Source of the DNA: Chloroflexota bacterium
Lineage (GTDB): Bacteria > Chloroflexota > Dormibacteria > Dormibacterales > Dormibacteraceae
NCBI GenBank assembly: GCA_005882135.1
Contig: VBDR01000057.1
Coordinates: 1-46,593 of the forward strand
Length of the DNA stretch: 46,593 nt
Reading direction: 5' to 3'
The position numbers and the translations under genes are program-made. Below are positions 16,973-24,658 of this stretch, one piece after another. Position 1 is the stretch's first letter; every line of letters begins with the position of its first letter. The notes beneath the pieces were generated by a model, which worked only from the letters and a program-made list of their open reading frames with translations, had not been told where the DNA came from and searched no databases.

Positions 16973-17295
16973 CCCAGCCCGGAGGGTATCGCATGACCAT
17001 GCGCGGGAGTGTCTTATAGAACCCCCCTCTCCCCACAGGGGAGAGGGTCGGGGAGAGGGGCGTGGAAGAGCACCGACTCGTCAGCTAGCTCCTGAGCTTG
17101 TTGTCCAGCGGGTCCTCATGCGACCCACGCCTTGGTCGTGCTTCAGCCGAATCAGCACGTGGATTCATGCCCATCTCCCTCATGCGCGAGAGTGTCACGC
17201 ATCAACCGAAGTAGCTGTAGCGCATCAGTCGAAGGTGTGTACCCATCAGCCGAATGCCTTTTGACGCCCCCAGCCGAACTTGCACAAAAAATTCG
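16973..17295. other. Gene-free stretch with a hairpin repeat and short degenerate iterons
   Basis: About 320 bases without a convincing gene. It holds copy 2 of the dispersed hairpin repeat (17024-17066). From 17143 to 17278 it also holds five copies of a TCAGCCGAA-like motif (17143, 17202, 17225, 17246 and about 17270), the last four spaced 21-24 bases apart. The repeated motif recalls the multiple terminal repeats of some insertion sequences, but no transposase is nearby. Confidence 0.5.
17024..17066. repeat. Dispersed GC-rich hairpin repeat, copy 2
   Basis: Same structure as the copy at 9725: CCCTCTCCCC, short loop, GGGGAGAGGG, then TCGGGGAGAGGGGCGTGG. It lies upstream of the polytopic membrane protein gene and downstream of the minus-strand tRNA. 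Confidence 0.75.
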
Positions 17296-17370
17296 TGCCG
17301 GCGCAGGGATTCGAACCCTGGACCATCGGTTTAAAAGACCGCTGCTCTAACCAAGCTGAGCTACGCCGGC
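17296..17370 (-). tRNA. tRNA-Lys (anticodon UUU)
   Basis: A 75-nt cloverleaf on the minus strand. The acceptor stem GCCGGCG/CGCCGGC pairs perfectly, the D stem is GCTC/GAGC, the anticodon loop is CTTTTAA (UUU, lysine) and the T arm is CAGGG-TTCGAAT-CCCTG; the discriminator base is A. The outermost anticodon-stem pair is a G-A mismatch. CCA is not encoded. A TTTTTT run follows the 3' end on the transcribed strand. Confidence 0.97.
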
Positions 17371-17440
17371 TAACACGATTTTGAATTGAAATGATGCCCC
17401 GGCGGGGGAGCGCAAACCGTCAAACCAGGCGGCTGACGGA

Positions 17441-17977
17441 CTAACTGACGGACAAACCGCCCACGAGTTCGGCGATTCGATTCACCAACCAGGCGGTGTC
17501 GCCACGGACTGCCGCGCTGTTCAGCATCATGCACACAGCGTAGATGGCGGCATCCTGAGCTTCCCAACCCAGGTACGTCCACCATGGCGTTGCGGCGAAA
17601 TGGCCCGCCGCCACGGCCCCGACGACGAACACCAGCGGGCCGCCTAGCGCGAAGATGGCGAAGAACGTGATGAATGCCGACTGGAACCACGTTCTGCCGA
17701 GACGAAGCACCACGAGAGAGCCGGGGTCGGCCGATCGAGTCGTGACCTGGGCGACAACCCATGGTCTGCGGAGATGCCACCACGACTCCCGAAAGACTGT
17801 GAGCGAGCGAGCAATCAGCACTTTCCCAAGCGATCCCTTTAAGAAGCCGCTTGCATTAGCAATGGCAGTTCGCGCCGCCTCAGCGTCCATCGGGCTGTGG
17901 ATCTCGCGGGTCTCACTCCACCACGGGTTCAACCAGTCGGGTAGACGAGGCTGCGCGCCCGCCATCGCGCCTAACAC
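17441..17977 (-). CDS. Hypothetical membrane protein
   Basis: A 178-residue protein of unknown family. A soluble N-terminal half (LPDWLNPWWSETREIHSPMDAE) is followed by one or two membrane spans (AFITFFAIFALGGPLVFVVGAVAAGHFAA) and an amphipathic C-terminus (WLVNRIAELVGGLSVS). The start is GTG 17977, or ATG four codons later; the preceding gene stops only 2 bases upstream, so the two membrane-protein genes are likely coupled. Nothing indicates function. Confidence 0.65.
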   Translation of the reverse strand: MLGAMAGAQPRLPDWLNPWWSETREIHSPMDAEAARTAIANASGFLKGSLGKVLIARSLTVFRESWWHLRRPWVVAQVTTRSADPGSLVVLRLGRTWFQSAFITFFAIFALGGPLVFVVGAVAAGHFAATPWWTYLGWEAQDAAIYAVCMMLNSAAVRGDTAWLVNRIAELVGGLSVS

Positions 17978-17979
17978 AA

Positions 17980-18201
17980 CTAAGTTCGCCTAAACCGAAC
18001 CGCGATCACCGGTGTCAACCAACGGTTGGCGGCCCACCCCATCGGGAACCACAGCACGGCGAAGATCGGCCCGACGATGAACAAGTAGACGACCCGCGAG
18101 TACGCGATTCCCACGAGTCCGTAGGCGACTGGCGCGATAAGAACCGCGATGGCCAACATCCAGAGAAAGAGTCTCAGCCGCGGACCAAGGCGCACCCGCA
18201 T
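17980..18201 (-). CDS. Small two-span membrane protein
   Basis: A 73-residue protein with basic ends and two hydrophobic segments (LWMLAIAVLIAPVAYGLVGIAY and VVYLFIVGPIFAVLWFPMGW). It starts at ATG 18201 and is followed within 2 bases by the next membrane-protein gene. Family not recognised. Confidence 0.6.
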   Translation of the reverse strand: MRVRLGPRLRLFLWMLAIAVLIAPVAYGLVGIAYSRVVYLFIVGPIFAVLWFPMGWAANRWLTPVIAVRFRRT

Positions 18202-18228
18202 CTGACCCGGAATTCTATGCGTGCCGTA

Positions 18229-18531
18229 TCAATATCCAGCCGCTACAGGGCTACCGAAACGTATATCGACCGAGGTTCCGAGCGCCTTGGCTACTCGTTC
18301 GAGCGTTGAGATGCTGGGCTTGCTCCCTCCCCCCTCAATGCGAGCGATCACCGATTGGGTCGTGTGCATCCGTTCGGCAAGCTCGCGCTGGCTAATCCCC
18401 CGAGCTTCACGAAGTTCTCGAACTTGACGCCCGAGCTCATACGCCAGCTGGGCGTGTTGGTAGCCAGCTCGGGCAGCCGGCTTCTCAAGTCGCCGCTGAC
18501 GCAGCTCGCCCCAGGTCTTCCGCTTGCTCAT
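18229..18531 (-). CDS. Xre-family antitoxin (HigA-like)
   Basis: A 100-residue DNA-binding protein starting at ATG 18531 behind a GGAGGAC ribosome site. The Cro/C1 helix-turn-helix is clear: LREARGISQRELAERMHTTQ, then SVIARIEGGGSKPSISTLER, then VAKALGTSVDIRFG. The layout of a basic N-terminal helix followed by HTH and a short tail matches antitoxins of HigBA/Gp49-type modules that repress their own operon. It overlaps by four bases (ATGA) the end of a broken toxin reading frame upstream, so it appears to be an orphan antitoxin. A general Xre regulator is the alternative. Confidence 0.85.
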   Translation of the reverse strand: MSKRKTWGELRQRRLEKPAARAGYQHAQLAYELGRQVRELREARGISQRELAERMHTTQSVIARIEGGGSKPSISTLERVAKALGTSVDIRFGSPVAAGY

Positions 18532-18644
18532 GAGTCCTCCTCCGGTGTGTGTCCTTCTACCATGCACCGACGCATTGCGGCTTCTGCGCGGTCGATCTCG
18601 GCTTCCTCACGCTGACGAGTCTTGCGGAAGACCTGTACCCCAAG
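18528..18644 (-). pseudogene. 3' remnant of a HigB/Gp49-type toxin gene
   Basis: On the minus strand, a frame of about 38 codons ends with TGA overlapping the antitoxin ATG. It reads VQVFRKTRQREEAEIDRAE then AAMRRCMVEG. This resembles the C-terminal F-K-K-T-x-K-T-P-x-x-E-I-x-x-A stretch of phage Gp49-like/HigB mRNA interferases, though the usual TP is not kept. An in-frame stop at 18645-18647 and the lack of any start codon mean only the tail survives. The toxin-before-antitoxin order and the ATGA overlap fit a former toxin-antitoxin operon. Confidence 0.55.
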
Positions 18645-18723
18645 TCATCGCATTTTTGCTATGGGGTGCCCTCGCCGGTCAGCAGCTGATCCAGCCGCGC
18701 AGCCGGCATGCGTTGCTACGAAT

Positions 18724-20775
18724 TTAGGCGTTCGGTCGTCGCAGGCGCAGCGTGAACACGCTCCCCGCGTCCGGGCTCGAGCGCTCCAGCAGCAGCTGTC
18801 CGCCATGGCGCTCGGCCAGGCGCCGGCCGATGTACAGACCGAGGCCTGTTCCGGCGGGATACCCAAAATCGACATCGTCGACGCGGTAGAACTGGTCGAA
18901 GATTCGCTCTTTCGCGGCCTCCGGAATTCCAATACCTTGATCAGAGACCCGTATCTCAGGCGATTCACCACCGGCAACCTTGACGCTCACCTGCGCCGGG
19001 CCGCGGCTGTACGTCATCGCGTTGTTCAGTAGGTTGTCGACGATGATGCCGATGTCCCTCGCGCTTCCTTCCGCGACAACGGGAACCGCCGGAATATTGA
19101 TTTCGATCGCCGCGCCGATGAGGGCCGCGCGATCTTTGGCCCGGACCACCGCTTCACGCACAACGACGCCAAGATCAGCTGTGGCATCCGAATCCACAGC
19201 CTGCGGCGACACTCCCGCCTCCAGCCGCGAGGCGATGAGCAGCTGGTCCACGCGTTCGGCCAGGTCGGCCGCCGTGGCGCGGATGGCGTCCATCGGCCCG
19301 CGCTGCTCGCTGGTCAACCGGCCCAACGTCTCGTCGGCGATCATGTCGACATAGCCCCGGATGACCGCGATCGGCGTACCGAACTCGTGCGCGGCGAGGT
19401 TGATGAAGTTGCTCTTGGCGCGACTTGATGATTCCGCGTCTGCCAGCAGGCGCGAGTTTCGAATCACCAGTGCGGCGATCGCACCCAGCTCCGCGAGCTG
19501 GTCGACATCGGCTTCGGTGAAAGGCCGGTGCGTGCGACGGCCGACGATCAAAACACCGTCTACGGTGCCGCCCCGAACCAGCGGCATGACCACGCTGCGC
19601 AGGATTCCGGCATGCCCTTCCTCCGCATCGCTGTCGAGGCCGATGACACGGTAGGAGCCAAGCACGATCGGCCGCTGCCGCTCGACCGCCTCGCTGACCA
19701 CCTTGCGTTTGCCGGCAACGACCGAGTCGAGACTCAGCACCACGCCGACGTTCGCGCTCCGGCCTTGTCGGTCCACGCTGTGCTCGACTACGAAACCTTC
19801 TGGCACCAGCCTCAGCATCGTCACCCGATCTGCGGTCAGGGCATCGATGACGCCGTTCAGCAAGCGGTCGACAACGGGCATCGGATCGGTTTCACGGGCC
19901 ATCGCCTTGGCGATGTCGAGGCCGATCCGCCGCCGCTCCGAGGCCATCGCAACCGCTGAGGCGGCGCTTCGCTCAGCGAGCACGGAAGCCGAGTAGAGCC
20001 ACAGCTGGCCTGCAAGCAGCGCCGCGAACGGAAGCAGGGCGAGGACGTGGTCCGCGTACCACGACGGTGTGTATCGGGCGTGCAGGTACAGCAGCGAGAT
20101 GGAGTTCAGCGCGGTGAAGGTCAGGGCGCCGAGCACGCCACCAGCGATGCGCTCATCCCCGTGCAGGCCGACTGAGTAGGCGAGGAGTCCGAGCAGGCCG
20201 AGGATGAGTCCAGCGACGCCGACCGGCGCGTCGAACTCGAGAAACTCGCCGGCCGGCGACACCGTCTGAAGGTTTGGACCCACCGCGACCGACACAGCGA
20301 TCACGAGCAGTCCGAGGAGCACGCCGGCGGTGACGGCGCCGACGATGAAAGCTCGCGGCCGTGCCAGCGCGCCACCCCGCTGCAGCAATGCCACTGACAA
20401 CATGAGAGGCATTAGCAGATTGATGGTGAGAAACAGGGTTGACGTGGCCTGGTTGAACCGCTGACCGGCCAGCGCCGGGACGTCGCCGGGAAAAACCGCG
20501 AAGTGTCCGGCCCACATGACCGCCGTCGAGCACGCGACGAAGACGATCGGAAGCGAGCGCCAGTTCTGTCGCAGCTCCGCGTCGAGGGAGCCCAGCAGCG
20601 CCACCACCACCATGCACACGAACGCGACGCCGTCGCACAGGGCGACGAACCACTGCAGCTCGGGCGTCGTCTTCGTCAGCACGCCCCAGAGAAGAATCGG
20701 CAGCCCGATCACGAGCGCCGCCGCCGATCCCAACCAGACCGCCGGCCGTGACCTGGCCGCTGTTCTTGCTTGCAT
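18724..20775 (-). CDS. Membrane sensor histidine kinase with GAF domain
   Basis: A 683-residue kinase. The N-terminal region (about 10-265) carries seven or eight membrane spans. A GAF domain follows (about 285-445; DRVTMLRLVPEGFVVEHS). Next is the HisKA H-box with phosphoacceptor His463 (NLAAHEFGTPIAVIRGYV). The HATPase domain has the N-box IVDNLLNNAMTYSRG, G1 VSDQGIGIPE, F-box IFDQFYRVD and G2 GTGLGLYIGRRLAERHGG. Glu-Phe-Gly follows the His where Glu-Leu-Arg is usual. No response regulator lies nearby, so it is an orphan. ATG 20775 was chosen over a longer frame because the extra 66 residues are basic, low-complexity and unlike a membrane sensor start. It is divergent from peptide-binding lipoprotein 1. 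Confidence 0.88.
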   Translation of the reverse strand: MQARTAARSRPAVWLGSAAALVIGLPILLWGVLTKTTPELQWFVALCDGVAFVCMVVVALLGSLDAELRQNWRSLPIVFVACSTAVMWAGHFAVFPGDVPALAGQRFNQATSTLFLTINLLMPLMLSVALLQRGGALARPRAFIVGAVTAGVLLGLLVIAVSVAVGPNLQTVSPAGEFLEFDAPVGVAGLILGLLGLLAYSVGLHGDERIAGGVLGALTFTALNSISLLYLHARYTPSWYADHVLALLPFAALLAGQLWLYSASVLAERSAASAVAMASERRRIGLDIAKAMARETDPMPVVDRLLNGVIDALTADRVTMLRLVPEGFVVEHSVDRQGRSANVGVVLSLDSVVAGKRKVVSEAVERQRPIVLGSYRVIGLDSDAEEGHAGILRSVVMPLVRGGTVDGVLIVGRRTHRPFTEADVDQLAELGAIAALVIRNSRLLADAESSSRAKSNFINLAAHEFGTPIAVIRGYVDMIADETLGRLTSEQRGPMDAIRATAADLAERVDQLLIASRLEAGVSPQAVDSDATADLGVVVREAVVRAKDRAALIGAAIEINIPAVPVVAEGSARDIGIIVDNLLNNAMTYSRGPAQVSVKVAGGESPEIRVSDQGIGIPEAAKERIFDQFYRVDDVDFGYPAGTGLGLYIGRRLAERHGGQLLLERSSPDAGSVFTLRLRRPNA

Positions 20776-20990
20776 CAGGCGGTGAACCCCGCTAGTAAAA
20801 CGAAACCAGATCCGAGCGCGAACGTAAAGCGAGAGGCCAATCGGTGCCCCATAACAGAACACCAATTTCGCCTCGTTGTATCCAACCGCGCTTATCGAGC
20901 GCCGGAATTCGGCTCGTTTGGCGTCAGCGGTGCCTTGAGCGCGCCGCGGACACGTGGCACAGCATCGCGTCACTGGTTAGCCTTCGCCGG

Positions 20991-22631
20991 GTGCGTTTGA
21001 GCGCTCGACTGGGTCTCCTCGCCATGGCGATCGCGGCCTGCAACCCCACCGGCAGCCCCGCCCCCTCGCCCGAACCCCTGGCGTCCGACCAGACATTGAG
21101 CTTTCCGATCGCCCAGGACGTCGCCGACTTCGACCCCGCCCTGATCTCCAGCGCGGCCGACGTCGACATTCTCCGCAACGTGTTCTCAGGGCTCTACAAG
21201 TTCGACCAGCAGCTGCGAGAGGTGCCCGACCTGGCGACCGGCCAACCCATCGTGTCGGCGGACGGCCTTACCTACACGTTTCACATCCGGACCGACGGCC
21301 GGTTCTCCAACGGAGACCCGATCACGGCCGGCGACTTCATCTACAGCTGGAACCGCGCCGCGAGCAAGCAGGGCGACTACGCGGGCCTCTTCGCCGTGAT
21401 CGCGGGCTACCAGGAGGTGGCCTCGGGCAAGGCGACCCAGATGAGCGGACTGGCCAAAGCCGACGACCACACGCTGAACGTCACCCTCAGCAAGCGAGCG
21501 GGCTACTTCCTGACCGAGGTTGGCCTCTGGCCGTTCTGGGCCGTCGATCAAAAGGTCATCGCGGCGGCGGGCGAGGACGCCTGGTTCACGAAGGCGGATG
21601 CGCTGGTCGGCAGCGGGCCTTTTCGCTTGACGGCGAGGACGCCCGGGCAAAGCATGGACTTCGAACCCGTGCCCGCATGGTACGGAGGCAAGACAGGCGC
21701 CCTGACTCACGTGCATGTCGAGGTGATGCCCGACACCTTGGCCCAGGTCACGCAGTACGAAGCCGGGGTCTTCAGCCTGATCGGCTTCGGGCGTCAGGGC
21801 CTCGCGCCGGTTGCGGCGATCCGTTACACGAGCGACGCGAAGCTCCGGAGTCAGCTTGCGCTGGTCCCTCTCGGGATCACGTTCTGGATCGGGTTCAACC
21901 TCAAGTCGGGGCCGTTCGCGGGCATCGACGAAGGCCGCGCCGGGCGTCACGCCTTCAGCACCGCCATCGACCGCAAAGCCCTCGTGGCCGCGGTTTGCAA
22001 CCAGCAGACGACCTGCATTCAAGCCACCGGTGGCGTCATCAGCAAGGGCTTGCAGGGCTACCTCGGCGATGGCGCGGACCACGGGGTGAAGTTCGACGCG
22101 GCCGCGGCCAAAGCCGAATACCACGCGTGGGACCCCGATGGGGCGAAGGTGAAGGGCCTCAACTACACCTACGACTCCAACGCTTTCAACAAGGCGGTGT
22201 GCGACAACCTCGCCGCGCAGTGGAAGAAAAACCTCGGCGTGACGGTCGGATGCGTGGAGAAGGACCGCAAGACGTTCTTCGACCAGCGCGACGGCGCCTG
22301 CGCTTATCCGATATTCCGGCAGAGCTGGGCCGCCGACTACGACCACCCTCAGGACTGGTTCGACTACCTGTTTGTCACTGGCGCGAGCTCGTCGGGGTCC
22401 TGCTACTCAAACCCAAGCCTCGACAAGATCGTGGCCACAGCTGACGCGGCCACCCCGGGCTCGGGGATCGCCGACTACAAGGTCGCCGGCTCCCTGCTGG
22501 CCAACACCTCAGTCTTCGGTGGCCTGCTCTATGGGGTGCAGCAGTACCTGGTGCATCCGTACGTGAAGGGTGCGGGCGGCAACGCGCTTTACGACCACTA
22601 CTGGACGGGCCTTCGGATCCTGAAGCACTAG
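20991..22631 (+). CDS. Peptide/solute-binding lipoprotein (SBP family 5), paralogue 1
   Basis: A 546-residue DppA/OppA-like receptor, lipid-anchored outside the cell, that delivers peptides or similar solutes to an ABC transporter. The start GTG 20991 gives a textbook lipoprotein signal (RLSARLGLLAMAIAAC). The family-5 core follows: DQTLSFPIAQDVADFDPALI, FSGLYKFDQQL, YTFHIRTDGRFSNGDPITAGD and, late in the protein, ADYDHPQDWFDYLF. A TAGCCT hexamer ends 7 nt before the GTG, suggesting a leaderless promoter. It shares strong sequence signatures with the receptors at 22871 and 28645. A 24-bp palindrome follows its stop. Confidence 0.93.
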   Translation: MRLSARLGLLAMAIAACNPTGSPAPSPEPLASDQTLSFPIAQDVADFDPALISSAADVDILRNVFSGLYKFDQQLREVPDLATGQPIVSADGLTYTFHIRTDGRFSNGDPITAGDFIYSWNRAASKQGDYAGLFAVIAGYQEVASGKATQMSGLAKADDHTLNVTLSKRAGYFLTEVGLWPFWAVDQKVIAAAGEDAWFTKADALVGSGPFRLTARTPGQSMDFEPVPAWYGGKTGALTHVHVEVMPDTLAQVTQYEAGVFSLIGFGRQGLAPVAAIRYTSDAKLRSQLALVPLGITFWIGFNLKSGPFAGIDEGRAGRHAFSTAIDRKALVAAVCNQQTTCIQATGGVISKGLQGYLGDGADHGVKFDAAAAKAEYHAWDPDGAKVKGLNYTYDSNAFNKAVCDNLAAQWKKNLGVTVGCVEKDRKTFFDQRDGACAYPIFRQSWAADYDHPQDWFDYLFVTGASSSGSCYSNPSLDKIVATADAATPGSGIADYKVAGSLLANTSVFGGLLYGVQQYLVHPYVKGAGGNALYDHYWTGLRILKH

Positions 22632-22654
22632 CCCAGGAAGCCGTTTGGGGCCTG

Positions 22655-22678
22655 ATTTGGCCCTCCGGAGGGCCAAAT
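22655..22678. terminator. 24-bp perfect palindrome after binding protein 1
   Basis: ATTTGGCCCTCC followed directly by its reverse complement, 24 bp without mismatch, 24 bases after the stop of binding protein 1. A hairpin here would stall transcription, although only a weak T-run follows. Confidence 0.6.
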
Positions 22679-22735
22679 TCGCTCTAAAACTTGACTTCGG
22701 TGAAGCAAAGTTCAAAACTGACGATGGAGTAGCGG

Positions 22736-22753
22736 GGCCATCGGAAGATGGCC
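22736..22753 (+). promoter_or_regulatory. GNRA-type hairpin in the leader of binding protein 2
   Basis: GGCCATC-GGAA-GATGGCC forms a perfect 7-bp stem closed by a GGAA tetraloop about 118 nt before the ATG of binding protein 2. It has no T-run, so an mRNA-stability or regulatory role is more likely than termination. This is inference from structure only. Confidence 0.35.
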
Positions 22754-22870
22754 ACGATCCGTCGCCGGCGCACTCTCGCCCCGGGCAACCGGGAAGAGGG
22801 CGATGGATTCGGGGAAGGCGAAGTTCCTTATGTGCGCGCCCTCCTCGAGCCGTGTTTCGTAGGAGGTGGT

Positions 22871-24583
22871 ATGACGCGAAGCGCTTTGTTCCGTTCCCTC
22901 GCCGGCGCGCTGGGAGCAGTCTCGTTGGTCGCGGCCTGCGGCGGCGGAGGTGGCACGACCTCTGAGACCCTTGCCGCCGACCAGACCCTGAGGTTCGCCA
23001 TCATCGACTACCCGACGAGCCTCGACCCGGCGCACGTAGACTCCGCGGTCGACATCACATTCCTGTCCGAGGTCTTCACCGGCCTGTACAAGTTCGACAA
23101 CAACCTGAAGATCATCTCGGACGGAACCACTGGCATGCCGGACATCTCGGCAGACGGCAAGACCTGGACCTTCAAGCTCCGCAAGGACATGCAGTTCTCG
23201 AACGGTGACAAGATCACCGCCAAGGACTGGATCTGGAGCTGGACGCGAACCTTGCGTCTCAACGACGCTTATGCCAGCAACCTTTACGCGATCACCGGCG
23301 CACAGGACGTCTCCGACGGCAAGACCAAGACGATCTCGGGCCTGTCCGCCCCGGACGACTACACCCTGGTCGCGAAGCTGGACGCACCGGCCGGCTACTG
23401 GCTGACTCAGCTGGCGATGCCAACCGCAAGCGAGGTCCTCGACCAGAAAGTCATCGAGGCCGCCGGTGACGAGCACTGGACCGAAAAGGCTGAGACTTAC
23501 ATCGGCAGCGGTCCTTTCAAGGTCAGCGCTTACTCGGCCAAGGAATCCATCGATTTCGAGGCCGTCAAGAACTGGTGGGGCGGTGACACCGGGAAGATCA
23601 CCAAGGTGCACACCGATTTCCACGTCGACGCCGCAACGCAGGTCAAGAAATTCGAGTCAGGCGGCTACGACCTCCAGGGAATGGCCAACTCACCCGCCGG
23701 ACCGGATGACGTTCTCCGCTACAAGAACGACCCCACCAAGTCGAAGCTCCTGACCATCTATCCGGGAGCACGTTCGACCGCGGTTGGATTCAACTTCGTC
23801 ACCGGGCCTTTCGCTGCCAAACCCGGTGCCAAGCCTGGTGACCCGACCAACAGCGGGAGCAGCACCAGCGACCCTGGACTCGACGGTCGCCGCGCCTTCT
23901 CGATGGCGATCGACCGCAACCAGCTCGCCGACATCGCGTGCGCGCACGCGATCACTTGCCAGCCGGCCTTTGGCGGCCCGATTGTCAAGGGCTTCAAGGG
24001 ATACCTCGGCGACAACGGCGACCCCTACGCCAAGTTCGACGCCAAGGCTGCCAAGGACCTGTACAAGAAGTGGGACCCGGACGGCAGCAAGGTGAAGAAC
24101 CTGGAATACCGCTACAACACGAGCCCTTCCAACGACAAGCGCGCCCAGAACCTACAGGCGCAGTGGAAGGAGAACCTCGGCATCGACGTCAAGCTGGTCC
24201 CGTCCGACTTCCCGACCCTTCAGAGAGACCGCAAGAAGAAGATCGTGATCCTCGGCCGTGAGAGCTGGGGCATCGACTACGACCACCCTCAGGACTGGTT
24301 TGACAACCTCTTCAACTGCGCCCAGGCGCCGATTGGGCGTGGCAACGACGAGGCGTACTGCAACCCCGACCAAGACGCGATCACCAACGCCGCCAACGCT
24401 AAGCCAGTCGAGCAGGCTGTGCCTGACTACGTCAAGGCGCAGAAGATGCTCGTCAACAACGTCGTCTGGATGACCATCGACTACGGCACCCAGCCCTACC
24501 TGGTCCAGCCATACGTCAGAGGCGCGGGCTACAACGGGCTGTACGACTACGGCTGGCAGGGCATCAAGCTTCTGCAGCACTAG
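22871..24583 (+). CDS. Peptide/solute-binding lipoprotein (SBP family 5), paralogue 2
   Basis: A 570-residue extracytoplasmic receptor. ATG 22871 sits behind AGGAGGTGG, a strong ribosome site, and opens a lipoprotein signal ending LVAAC followed by GGGGGTTSE. Family-5 motifs are DQTLRFAIIDYPTSLDPAHV, FTGLYKFDNNL, WTFKLRKDMQFSNGDKITAKD and IDYDHPQDWFDNLF. A Gly/Pro/Ser-rich insert near residues 315-340 (KPGAKPGDPTNSGSSTSD) is absent from paralogue 1. It heads the transporter genes but is separated from them by a strong terminator-like hairpin, so it can be expressed in excess over the permeases, as is common for ABC receptors. Confidence 0.94.
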   Translation: MTRSALFRSLAGALGAVSLVAACGGGGGTTSETLAADQTLRFAIIDYPTSLDPAHVDSAVDITFLSEVFTGLYKFDNNLKIISDGTTGMPDISADGKTWTFKLRKDMQFSNGDKITAKDWIWSWTRTLRLNDAYASNLYAITGAQDVSDGKTKTISGLSAPDDYTLVAKLDAPAGYWLTQLAMPTASEVLDQKVIEAAGDEHWTEKAETYIGSGPFKVSAYSAKESIDFEAVKNWWGGDTGKITKVHTDFHVDAATQVKKFESGGYDLQGMANSPAGPDDVLRYKNDPTKSKLLTIYPGARSTAVGFNFVTGPFAAKPGAKPGDPTNSGSSTSDPGLDGRRAFSMAIDRNQLADIACAHAITCQPAFGGPIVKGFKGYLGDNGDPYAKFDAKAAKDLYKKWDPDGSKVKNLEYRYNTSPSNDKRAQNLQAQWKENLGIDVKLVPSDFPTLQRDRKKKIVILGRESWGIDYDHPQDWFDNLFNCAQAPIGRGNDEAYCNPDQDAITNAANAKPVEQAVPDYVKAQKMLVNNVVWMTIDYGTQPYLVQPYVRGAGYNGLYDYGWQGIKLLQH

Positions 24584-24607
24584 ACCGTCTTTCCGACAGG
24601 CAGCTGA

Positions 24608-24640
24608 GGGGGTCCGCGGTGTGCGGACCCCCCTTCTGCT
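24608..24640 (+). terminator. Rho-independent-like terminator between binding protein 2 and permease genes
   Basis: A 10-bp stem GGGGGTCCGC / GCGGACCCCC with a 5-nt loop (GGTGT), followed by CTTCTGCT, lies 24 nt after the binding-protein stop. It probably attenuates read-through into the permease genes. TATCGT about 12 nt before the permease GTG may serve as an internal promoter. Confidence 0.75.
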
Positions 24641-24658
24641 GTATCGTTCAAAACAACC

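Noticed and set aside
17143-17280. CRISPR-like short repeats
   Set aside because: The repeated unit is only about 9 bp, degenerate and with 12-15 bp between copies; CRISPR repeats are longer and uniform, and no cas gene is present.
20776-20973. 66-residue N-terminal extension of the histidine kinase
   Set aside because: Basic and Cys/Arg-rich without membrane character, and it would fill the divergent promoter region; ATG 20775 precedes the first span.
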